Shown: in pieces, positions 1-6,422 of the stretch
How the letters are laid out: each line of letters starts with the position of its first letter
Position numbering within the stretch: the first letter of the stretch is position 1
Source: Acidobacteriota bacterium
GTDB lineage: Bacteria > Acidobacteriota > Terriglobia > Bryobacterales > Bryobacteraceae
NCBI GenBank assembly: GCA_021788955.1
Contig: JAJYKC010000036.1
Location: 1-9,911, forward strand
Reading direction: 5' to 3'
Length of the DNA stretch: 9,911 nt
Translations under genes and position numbers: made by a program
The notes under the pieces: generated by a model
Told to the model about the DNA's origin: nothing
Seen by the model: only the letters and a program-made list of their open reading frames with translations
Database searches by the model: none

Positions 1-16
1 CTTGATCCGTTAGGAA

Positions 17-36
17 GGTCGCGCGGCCGCGCGACC
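17..36. repeat. 20-bp perfect GC palindrome
   Basis: The sequence is its own reverse complement across all 20 bases, centred on GCGGCCGC, and symmetry stops at both ends (A at 16, G at 37). It sits about 10 nt inside the open frame of the first gene and just before the stretch that does not look like the protein family. No T-tract follows it, so it is not an obvious intrinsic terminator. It could be part of a dispersed palindromic repeat that disrupted the 5' end of the gene, or a protein-binding site. The palindrome is seen directly; any role is inference. Confidence 0.5.
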
Positions 37-47
37 GCCTGGGGCTG

Positions 48-2069
48 TTGCGCTACGAGTGGGGCTGCGACCGCGTAGCCCGCTTGCCCTGCCGTGCTCC
101 GGCCGCCCTGCGGCTCTCGGGACGGGACTCCGTCGCTCCGCCGCCTGCCGGTCCCGCCGAATCCTACGCCCTGCGCCACACGCGCCGGACCTACGCCGCC
201 CTCGCCGCCGATCCCACCGGCGCCATGTACGCCGGCCTCGATCTTGCTGAAGCCATCCGCCTCGGCACCCTCTCCGCCATCGCCTCCGCCGACCACGCCC
301 CCTACATCGCCAGGCGGGGCATCAAGTTCAACATCCCCCTCGACGCCCGCACCCCCAGCTATTCCGACGCCTCCGATTCCGCCCAGCAGAACATCCCCGA
401 AATGTGGAGCATGGCTTTCTGGCACGAGTTCCTCGACGAAATGGCTCGCGACCGCTACAACGTCCTCTCCCTCTGGAACCTCCATCCATTTCCCTCCATC
501 GTCAAGGTCCCCGAGTATCCCAAAATCGCCCTTGCCGACGTCAAGCGCACCACCGTCCGCTTCGAGGACCACCGCCACAACGGCACCGACATGGGTAGCC
601 CCGAAATCTTCACCCACCTCGAAACCCTCAAGCGCATGACCATCGATGAGAAGATCCGCTTCTGGCGCGCCGTCATGCAGTACGCCCACGACCGCGGCAT
701 CGAGGTCTACCTCTTCACCTGGAACATCTTCACCTTTGGCAAAGGCGGCCAGTACGGCATCACACCCGATGGCACTAACCCCGTCACCATCGATTACTTC
801 CGCAAGAGCGTCCGCCAGACTATCCTCACTTACCCGCTCTTATCCGGCATCGGCATCACCGCGGGCGAGAACATGCCCAAAATGACCGCCCAGGCCAAAG
901 AGAAATGGCTCTGGGAAACCTACGGCCAAGGTATCGCCGACGCCCTCCACCAGCAGCCCGGCCGCAAATTCCGCCTCATCCACCGCCAGCATCAGGCCAA
1001 CATGAACGCCATCCTCGAGCAGTGGAAAACCCTCCCCGCCACCTTCGACCTCAGCTATAAATATTCGGTCGCCCACATGTATTCCTCGCCCAACCCGCCC
1101 TTCGCCGCGCACGACATCCTCGGCATCCTCCCGCCCAACCTGCGCCTCTGGATGACCGTCCGCAACGACGACATTTACAGCTTTCGCTGGGGCGATCCCG
1201 ACTACGCCCGTGCCTACATCCGCAACCTGCCCGGTCCCGCGCAGATGATTGGTTTCTACATGGGCCCCGACGGCTACACCTGGGGCCGCGAATTCGTCAG
1301 CACCGAACCCGACACCCCGCGCCGGTTGGTCATCAAGAAGCAGTGGTACAGCTTCACCCTCTGGGGCCGTCTGAGCTTCGACCCGCAACTCCCCGACACG
1401 CTCTTCCAGCGCATGCTGGCCGCGCGCTTCCCCGAAGCCGGTGCCGCCAGGCTCTACGCCGCTTCCAATTACGCCTCGCGCATCATCCCCCGCATGACCA
1501 CCTTCAACTGGGGCAACATCGATATCAAGTGGTTTCCCGAAGCCTGTTCCGGCGCCCCCAACCAGGGTGGCTTCTACTCCGTCGAGCGCGTCATGAAAGG
1601 CCAGTCCATGCCCGGAGCCGGCGTCCTGAACATCGCGGATTACTTAAAGAATGTTCTCGACGGCCAGCACCTCCCCGGCATGACTCCGCCCGAAGTCGCG
1701 GCCGACCTCGAGTCCAACGCCGCCAAAGCGCTGGATCTCGTCGCCGCCCTCCGCCCCGCCGCGGCCCACGACAAAGAGCTCCGCCGAACCCTCGGCGACT
1801 ACGAAGCCATGGCCGAGCTCGGCAACTACTACGCCGAAAAAATCCGCGGCGCCACCGACCTCGCCCTCTTCGACCGCACCCACCAGCCGCAGCGCCGCGA
1901 AGCGGCGGTCCGCCACCTCGAATCGGCCCTCACCCACTGGAAGCGCTACGCCGCCGTGGCCCTCTCGCAATACAAGCCGCAACTACTAACCCGCATCGGC
2001 TATTTCGACCTCAACGAAATCACTCCCAAAGCAGAAGCCGACATCCGAACCGCCCGGAACTGGAGGTAA
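48..2069 (+). CDS. Glycoside-hydrolase-like TIM-barrel protein (alpha-glucuronidase-like architecture), abnormal N-terminus
   Basis: A 673-residue reading starting at TTG 48. From about residue 37 it resembles large uncharacterised secreted carbohydrate-active proteins of Acidobacteria and Planctomycetes. A short beta segment ending in GAMYAGLDLAEAIRLG (about 58-73) resembles the N-terminal domain that precedes GH67/GH20-type barrels. A long barrel region (about 90-430) carries aromatic and acidic motifs: RYNVLSLWNLHPFPS (136-150), YLFTWNIFTFG (221-231), GIGITAGENM (267-276, candidate catalytic Glu274), SYKYSVAHMYSSPNP (336-350), VRNDDIYSFRWGDPDYA (371-387) and GFYMGPDGYTWGREF (402-416). A helical C-terminal domain follows (about 555-673). 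A polysaccharide or glycoside hydrolase role is inference; the substrate is unknown. There is no signal peptide. Residues 1-36 are low-complexity Arg/Pro/Ala, and an in-frame TGA lies at 3-5, so the true start is probably lost, frameshifted or displaced. Confidence is high for the coding body and low for the start. Confidence 0.75.
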   Translation: MRYEWGCDRVARLPCRAPAALRLSGRDSVAPPPAGPAESYALRHTRRTYAALAADPTGAMYAGLDLAEAIRLGTLSAIASADHAPYIARRGIKFNIPLDARTPSYSDASDSAQQNIPEMWSMAFWHEFLDEMARDRYNVLSLWNLHPFPSIVKVPEYPKIALADVKRTTVRFEDHRHNGTDMGSPEIFTHLETLKRMTIDEKIRFWRAVMQYAHDRGIEVYLFTWNIFTFGKGGQYGITPDGTNPVTIDYFRKSVRQTILTYPLLSGIGITAGENMPKMTAQAKEKWLWETYGQGIADALHQQPGRKFRLIHRQHQANMNAILEQWKTLPATFDLSYKYSVAHMYSSPNPPFAAHDILGILPPNLRLWMTVRNDDIYSFRWGDPDYARAYIRNLPGPAQMIGFYMGPDGYTWGREFVSTEPDTPRRLVIKKQWYSFTLWGRLSFDPQLPDTLFQRMLAARFPEAGAARLYAASNYASRIIPRMTTFNWGNIDIKWFPEACSGAPNQGGFYSVERVMKGQSMPGAGVLNIADYLKNVLDGQHLPGMTPPEVAADLESNAAKALDLVAALRPAAAHDKELRRTLGDYEAMAELGNYYAEKIRGATDLALFDRTHQPQRREAAVRHLESALTHWKRYAAVALSQYKPQLLTRIGYFDLNEITPKAEADIRTARNWR

Positions 2070-2074
2070 CCAAA

Positions 2075-2169
2075 TCACCACAGAGCTGCAGAGAACGCAG
2101 AGGTCACACAGAGAATTCTCTTGGTTTTCTCTCTGTGAAACCTCTGCGTCCTCCGTGGCTCTGTGGTGA
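2075..2169. repeat. Long inverted repeat (CACAGAG-type) in a convergent gap; probable bidirectional terminator
   Basis: The left arm (2075-2114) pairs with the right arm (2130-2169) around a 15-nt loop. The outer 11 bp (TCACCACAGAG with CTCTGTGGTGA) match perfectly, as do 2095-2104 with 2140-2149 and 2107-2114 with 2130-2137. Only a few mismatches or G-T pairs separate these blocks. The element occupies almost all of the 114 nt between the convergent stops at 2069 and 2184. Repeats built from CCACAGAG/CTCTGTGG blocks are, from memory, common intergenic repeats in several bacterial phyla. In RNA either strand would fold into a long hairpin, so two-way transcription termination is plausible. 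It could instead be a non-autonomous mobile element. Confidence 0.75.
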
Positions 2170-2183
2170 ATCCTCAGTCTCTT

Positions 2184-3599
2184 TCAGAACCCGAAATGCT
2201 TCGGGTCCCTCCCGATCAGCATCGCCGCGAACACCTTCGGCACAAACTCCCGCGTCTCCTCCGGCAGCGCCTGCGTCCGGTATAAATACCAGAAGTTTCT
2301 CTGCTTGATCGGGTCCTGCACCACCCGGTTCACCGCCTGCTTCACCTTGGTCGGACCGCTGTTGTACGCCGCCAGCGCCAGCATCACCGAGCTGCCCGTC
2401 CCGAAATCCAGAATCAGGTCCCGCAGGTATTTCATGCTCGCCTGCGTCGATTTCACCAGGTTCTTGCGCTCGTCCACCCGCCCGTCCACCTTCAGCCCGT
2501 ACGCCCGCGCCGTCGCCGCCGTGAGCTGCCACGGTCCCACCGCTCCCGCCGGGCTCTCCGGCGCCTTCTCGAGCGCACTCTCCACAATCGGAATGTACGC
2601 CAGATCCACCGGCAGCTCGTGTTGTTGCAGCATCGCCCGGATTGTCTGAATCTCGCCCCGATCCGCTCCCAGCGCCCACTCGATCAGCGGCCGGTCCGCC
2701 CCTTCGTCCTGCTGGACATAATGATTCACCCGGTCCACGAAATCCGGCGGAATGCTGTATACCTCCGCCCCGAACTCCGCCATCAGCGCGTGCAGTTCCA
2801 TGGTCACGAAGTCGCCCCGCTGCCGCCCTCCGCCGATCCTGTACAGCAGCGTGTGCTGCAGCGATTCCGCCTCGTTCTGATAATTGTCCAGTTGCGAGAC
2901 CAACTGGTCCGCTTCCGGCCCCTGCGCCTTCTCCAGTTCCCGCTCCAGTTGCTGGATGTGCCCGTCGATCGCCGCCTTCTCCCACTTCATGGTTACGATC
3001 TTCCACGCGCCCAGCCCCGTTACCGCTACCAGCGCCACCGTCAGCGAGTATCCGACAATTCGGAACCGCCGTCGCGTATTCTTGAGCGCCTCCTCGATGA
3101 CGCCCCGCATGATCGTCATCGTCTGCCCGGGCATCCCGTGCGCACGCGCTCGCCGCGCCCGCGCCACCGCCTCTTCGAGCAGTCCCTCGTGCGGCGCAAC
3201 CGCCGCGGGCGGAGCCGCTGCGGCAGATGCGATCTCCGCCGCCGCCGCAGCCGAGATTTCCAAGGTCCGGTCCAACTCTTCCTGCGTCTCCTCCAGCAGC
3301 AGCGCAAATTCCGGCCCCTGGTTGCCGAGTTGAATCACAGCCGGAAAACTGACTTCCGCTTCCGTCACCCGCTCGCCGTTCAGCCACGTGCCGTTGGTGC
3401 TCTCCAGGTCGTGCACCCGGCAGCCCTTTGCGTCACGGTGGATTTCCAGGTGGTATCCCGATACGGTCACCGCGTCCGGACCCGCGACGACCGCGTCGTT
3501 ATCCGGCGCGCGCCCCACGCGCGTCGTGCCCTCCGGCAGCGGAAACCGCGTCCCCGCCGCCGGCCCCGACCGCGCCAACAGCCACGCCTTCTCGGCCAT
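2184..3599 (-). CDS. FHA domain - transmembrane - MltD-like lytic transglycosylase fusion
   Basis: 471 residues. An N-terminal forkhead-associated domain (about 4-102) shows the phosphothreonine-binding landmarks: VGR (28-30), S47-x2-H50 and TNGTWLNG (68-75). An Ala-rich linker and a basic stretch (KNTRRRFR, 173-180) lead to one membrane helix (about 181-201). A charged, probably coiled-coil segment follows (205-250), then a C-terminal SLT lysozyme-like domain (about 303-471). That domain aligns with E. coli MltD: IPIVESAL with catalytic Glu340, SPAGAVGPWQ (349-358), YGLK (367-370) and AAYNSGP (410-416). Family knowledge says such enzymes cleave peptidoglycan glycan strands to 1,6-anhydromuramoyl products. 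The positive-inside pattern predicts a cytoplasmic FHA and a periplasmic enzyme domain. LysM repeats typical of MltD are absent. ATG 3599 follows a GAGGGG ribosome site. It lies 45 nt after the YncE-like gene, likely the same transcript. Coupling Ser/Thr phosphorylation to wall turnover is inference. Confidence 0.9.
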   Translation of the reverse strand: MAEKAWLLARSGPAAGTRFPLPEGTTRVGRAPDNDAVVAGPDAVTVSGYHLEIHRDAKGCRVHDLESTNGTWLNGERVTEAEVSFPAVIQLGNQGPEFALLLEETQEELDRTLEISAAAAAEIASAAAAPPAAVAPHEGLLEEAVARARRARAHGMPGQTMTIMRGVIEEALKNTRRRFRIVGYSLTVALVAVTGLGAWKIVTMKWEKAAIDGHIQQLERELEKAQGPEADQLVSQLDNYQNEAESLQHTLLYRIGGGRQRGDFVTMELHALMAEFGAEVYSIPPDFVDRVNHYVQQDEGADRPLIEWALGADRGEIQTIRAMLQQHELPVDLAYIPIVESALEKAPESPAGAVGPWQLTAATARAYGLKVDGRVDERKNLVKSTQASMKYLRDLILDFGTGSSVMLALAAYNSGPTKVKQAVNRVVQDPIKQRNFWYLYRTQALPEETREFVPKVFAAMLIGRDPKHFGF

Positions 3600-3644
3600 A
3601 TCGCCCCCCTCAATCCGCCCGAATCACGCGCGTAATCAAGCCTC

Positions 3645-4634
3645 TCACCGCTCGATCACCAGCAGACTGAAGCTCCCCGGCACCATAGGCGGCCGCCGTT
3701 TGCCCTGCGCCGCCTCTTCGAATTTCGCCGCCACCACGTACACGCGATGGTTCGTCGGGTCCAGCCCCATGCTCCTCGAGTACTCCGGCGTCTTCAGCGT
3801 CTGCACCACGCGATATTTGTCCGGCGAGTCCTGGTGAATCACCGTCAGCGTCCCGTCCGCACACGCCTCGAAGATGTTCCCCAGCGCCGCATCGTACCCC
3901 GAACTGTCCACGCCCTTGCCGATCGGCACCGTCGCCACCACCTTCCCCGCCCGGTAATCCGAGACCGCCAGCACCCCGCTCCGGCATCCGCTGAACAGCC
4001 GATGATGCGTCACGTCGATCGCCATCGCCACCGGTTGCGTGCATCCCGTCGTCGTCCAGCGCCGCGTCACCTTCAGCGCCCTGCCGTCCACTTCCACCAC
4101 CTCGGCTTTGTCCACCAGGTTGAAGTAGACCTTCCCGTCGCCCGCCGAGGCAAGGTACTCCGGCTTCCCGCCCAACGGGATGTTCGTAATCAGCTTGCCC
4201 GCCGGGTCCACCACCGTCGAAGCGTTCGCATCGCCGTCGGACGAGAACACGCGGTCCGTCGCGGGGTCGTAAATGATCCCGTCCGCGTCCTCTTTCGCCG
4301 GAATCGTGCTCAGTTCTTTGTACGTCTTCAGATCGAACATCCGTATCGTGCCGTCTCTCCCGGAAGTGGCGAACCCGTGCCCTACTTTGTCCACCACCGC
4401 GGTCCCATGCGCGCCGTCGATCGGCGTCACTTCGCCCAGCACCTTCCCCGCTTCGCTCACCACCATCACGCGGTTCTCCCGCGCGACAAACAGCCGGTGA
4501 TTCGGTACGTCCGGAATCACATAATCCCAGCCCCCCGGGCCTCCCAGAACGTACGTATGCGCAACGTGATACCCCTGCGCCGCGAGTGGCATGGCAGCCA
4601 GCGTGAACATGAACGTAAGTGCGATCCTGCGCAT
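3645..4634 (-). CDS. Secreted YncE-like beta-propeller protein
   Basis: 329 residues from ATG 4634. The start is fixed by AGGAG 5 nt upstream and by an immediate signal peptide (MRRIALTFMFTLAAMPLAAQ, cleavage probably after LAA). The mature protein is a run of about seven 40-residue blade-like units typical of YncE/YVTN propellers, for example DYVIPDVPNHRLFVARE, DGIIYDPATDRVFSSD, VAMAIDVTHHRLFSG, SGYDAALGNIFEACADG and SMGLDPTNHRVYVVAAK. These share the D-x3-NHRLFV strand-turn pattern of the family. Such proteins are usually periplasmic or surface binding scaffolds without catalysis; the ligand cannot be read from sequence. Its reading frame is open further upstream to 4691, but that extension lacks a signal peptide and ribosome site. 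The FHA-transglycosylase gene follows at 45 nt, suggesting co-transcription. Confidence 0.85.
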   Translation of the reverse strand: MRRIALTFMFTLAAMPLAAQGYHVAHTYVLGGPGGWDYVIPDVPNHRLFVARENRVMVVSEAGKVLGEVTPIDGAHGTAVVDKVGHGFATSGRDGTIRMFDLKTYKELSTIPAKEDADGIIYDPATDRVFSSDGDANASTVVDPAGKLITNIPLGGKPEYLASAGDGKVYFNLVDKAEVVEVDGRALKVTRRWTTTGCTQPVAMAIDVTHHRLFSGCRSGVLAVSDYRAGKVVATVPIGKGVDSSGYDAALGNIFEACADGTLTVIHQDSPDKYRVVQTLKTPEYSRSMGLDPTNHRVYVVAAKFEEAAQGKRRPPMVPGSFSLLVIER

Positions 4635-4639
4635 TGAAA

Positions 4640-4644
4640 CTCCT
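4640..4644 (-). promoter_or_regulatory. Ribosome binding site of the YncE-like gene
   Basis: AGGAG on the minus strand, 5 nt before ATG 4634. It decides the start in favour of the signal-peptide methionine and against the longer open frame reaching 4691. Confidence 0.7.
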
Positions 4645-4735
4645 TTCTCCGCCCCTGAGTATATCTCCCCGCGCGTCCGGCCGCCCTGCAACCCGTCGTG
4701 CTCTCCTTCACGATATGCGCCTGAAATCCCCGGGA

Positions 4736-4843
4736 ACCGCCCCGCGCGGCTCGGTGGTCTCGCTGTGGGGCACCGGCTTCGGCGGGATCGATCCGCCCTG
4801 CCCCACCGGCGGCCTGAATCCGCCCCAAGCCGTAATCGCCGTC
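4736..4843 (+). pseudogene. Remnant of a Solibacter-type extracellular domain (TIGR03437-like)
   Basis: Plus-strand translation in this gap gives TAPRGSVVSLWGTGFGG, then IDPPCPTGGLNPPQAV. This closely resembles the 'GS-(V/I)-V-(S/T)-(L/I)-x-(A/G)-T-G-x-G...P' segment of the repeat-like C-terminal domain abundant in Solibacter extracellular proteins (recalled as TIGR03437). The resemblance covers only about 36 codons. It ends where the DNA glycosylase stop begins on the other strand, and no matching start, signal peptide or downstream domain is present. I read it as a decayed fragment of a longer gene. It could be chance coding-like sequence, so confidence is moderate. Confidence 0.4.
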
Positions 4844-5432
4844 AAGTGGCGCTCACAAACCGGTTCCCCCTCACGAAAAACCGCAGCGGCAAATCCGCGC
4901 TCCTGGTAATCCCCACCCTCCGCGTCACCGCAATTTCAACTCGCCGCGCGGAGCCACGGTCCAACCCTGGCTCCCGCACCACCAGGCTCCCCCGCGTCAC
5001 ATCCGCCCCGTTCTGCGCGCGCGTAATCCCCATCGCCAGCGTCAGCTTTCCCGGCCCCGACGCCAGGTCTTCCACCTTCCGCGCCGCCGGCCGCCGTTCG
5101 CCCATCAACTCGATTCCCGCCACCGGCTCCAGCGCTCGGATCAGCACGCACCCCGGTTTCCCCTCGCGCTCCGCGATCAGGTTCAAACACTCGTACATCC
5201 CGTAAATAAAGTAGACGTACGCGTGCCCCGGCGGCCCGAAAATCACCCGCGTTCGCTCCGTAATCCCCCGCGCCGAATGCGCCGCCAGATCGTCCCCCCC
5301 GAGATAAGCCTCGGTCTCCACGATGATCCCCGCCGCCGCCCCGTGCACCAGCACTTTCCCCAGCAGCGCCCGCGCCACCTCCACCGTCGGCCGCTCGTAA
5401 AACCCGCGTTTCAGCACCGGACCGAAAGCCAC
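4842..5432 (-). CDS. mpg: 3-methyladenine DNA glycosylase (AAG/MPG family)
   Basis: 196 residues, the usual bacterial length for this family. It excises alkylated purines such as 3-methyladenine from DNA, starting base-excision repair in the cytoplasm. Visible landmarks: LLGKVLVH (23-30); IVETEAYLGGDDLAAHS (37-53), with the catalytic Glu equivalent to human AAG Glu125 at residue 41, Tyr43 and His52; HAYVYFIYGMYECLN (70-84); the base-pocket stretch CVLIRALEPVAG (95-106); and LASGPGKLTLAMGI (123-136). The start is GTG 5432, only 3 nt after the TGA of the isomerase-like gene upstream, so the two are translationally close and surely share a transcript. Neither gene explains the other's function; this is probably an opportunistic operon. 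Assignment is confident; lesion range is inferred from the family. Confidence 0.95.
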   Translation of the reverse strand: MAFGPVLKRGFYERPTVEVARALLGKVLVHGAAAGIIVETEAYLGGDDLAAHSARGITERTRVIFGPPGHAYVYFIYGMYECLNLIAEREGKPGCVLIRALEPVAGIELMGERRPAARKVEDLASGPGKLTLAMGITRAQNGADVTRGSLVVREPGLDRGSARRVEIAVTRRVGITRSADLPLRFFVRGNRFVSAT

Positions 5433-5435
5433 GCC

Positions 5436-6350
5436 TCAGCCGCGCCTCCGGATCGCCGCAAACACCGGCGCCATCCGCCCATAGCACACCCGCGCCGCGG
5501 CCATCGGATCATACCCAGGCTTGCCAAATACCATCGCGCTGACCTCCGCGTTCACGAACCCGCGGTATCCCAACTCGCCCAGCAGCCGCGCATACTCCTT
5601 GTAATCCGTGTCGCCGTCGCCCGGCAGCAAAAACTCGAAATGCTCCGGTGTCCCCTTCGCGTCCTTCACGGTAATCATCGCCGTATACGGCAGCAGCTTC
5701 CGCAGGCTCGCCGCCAGCCCGAACCCGCCCACCCGCATGTGGCTGTAGTCGTAAATGAGGCGGATCCGCGGGCTCGCCACCTGCTCCATCATCCACACCG
5801 CTTTTTCCGGCGTGTCCATCGCCTGCCCCGCGTGCGGCTTCACCCCGATCACGAAATCTTCTCTCTCCGCCAGTTCCGCCCACCCCCGCAGTTCCGCGGC
5901 CATCGCCACTTTCCGGCTCTCCCACTCCGCCGTCTTCAACCCCAGCATCGTGTCCATACACGCCGGTTTCCCCCGGGCGAGTTCGTGCGTCACGCCCGCC
6001 GCCAGCTTGATCCGCTCGGCGTTCGATGCCCGGCTCTGCGGCGTTCCGCGCAGCACCAGGTCGTCCATCACCGCCGCAACCGTCAGCCCGGTCTCGTCCA
6101 ACACCCGCCGGATCGCGCTGCGCTCACCCGCCGTCATCCGCGCCGCATCCGCCGGCCATCCCTGCCGCAGGCAAAGCTCCACGCCGTCGAATCCAATCCC
6201 CGCGATGGCTCGCAGCGCCGTCTCCGTGGGCACCGTCTTCATCCCATAAGTCCCAATCGATAGCCTCACCTCCGCGCGCTGGGCCGCGCCCGCCGCGGGC
6301 ACCGCCCCTCCCAACAACGCCACGAACTCCCGCCGCCTCAATCGCTCCAT
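5436..6350 (-). CDS. Tat-exported sugar phosphate isomerase/epimerase-like TIM barrel
   Basis: 304 residues from ATG 6350 (a TTG at 6356 in the same frame would add two; a TGA lies directly before it). The N-terminus has a twin-arginine motif (RRREFVALLGG, 5-15) and an Ala-rich cleavage region ending near AGAAQ. The rest fits the xylose-isomerase-like / AP-endonuclease-2 superfamily. Barrel strands carry likely metal or substrate residues: GFDGVEL (Glu58), KPHAG (His173), IYDYSH (Asp201, His204), ITVKD (Lys229, Asp230) and NAEV (Glu269). Export of such an enzyme after cofactor loading is typical for acidobacterial and planctomycete paralogues. The substrate is unknown, probably a sugar or inositol derivative. 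It runs into the DNA glycosylase gene with a 3-nt gap and diverges from the cupin gene. Confidence 0.85.
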   Translation of the reverse strand: MERLRRREFVALLGGAVPAAGAAQRAEVRLSIGTYGMKTVPTETALRAIAGIGFDGVELCLRQGWPADAARMTAGERSAIRRVLDETGLTVAAVMDDLVLRGTPQSRASNAERIKLAAGVTHELARGKPACMDTMLGLKTAEWESRKVAMAAELRGWAELAEREDFVIGVKPHAGQAMDTPEKAVWMMEQVASPRIRLIYDYSHMRVGGFGLAASLRKLLPYTAMITVKDAKGTPEHFEFLLPGDGDTDYKEYARLLGELGYRGFVNAEVSAMVFGKPGYDPMAAARVCYGRMAPVFAAIRRRG

Positions 6351-6394
6351 AGCCAATCAGCGTAGCGCACCTTCCTCTGCGCCTGGCTTCGGTG

Positions 6395-6400
6395 TATAAT
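6395..6400 (+). promoter_or_regulatory. Candidate -10 box for the cupin gene
   Basis: A perfect TATAAT stands in the 72-nt divergent gap, ending 22 nt before ATG 6423 and implying a short leader of about 15 nt. The hexamer 17 nt upstream (6372-6377, TTCCTC) is a poor -35. The box is nevertheless conspicuous in such GC-rich DNA. I see no equally good promoter for the divergent isomerase gene. Confidence 0.5.
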
Positions 6401-6422
6401 TCCTCCCAGTTCGCGAGGCTCT

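Noticed and set aside
840..1388. Long minus-strand open frame inside the glycoside hydrolase gene
   Set aside because: It is a Gly/Val/Glu-rich mirror of a GC-rich gene, with no recognisable domain; the plus strand gives clear family motifs.
2104..3387. Long alternative minus-strand frame overlapping the FHA-transglycosylase gene
   Set aside because: The translation is low-complexity Gly/Ala/Arg, whereas the other frame shows intact FHA and SLT domains over the same DNA.
2619..3635. Long plus-strand frame opposite the FHA-transglycosylase gene
   Set aside because: Arg/Pro/His-rich composition and no domain; a GC-skew shadow.
5436..6350. AP endonuclease IV working with the adjacent DNA glycosylase
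   Set aside because: The Tat signal implies export, and the barrel motifs fit the sugar isomerase/epimerase branch better than Nfo.
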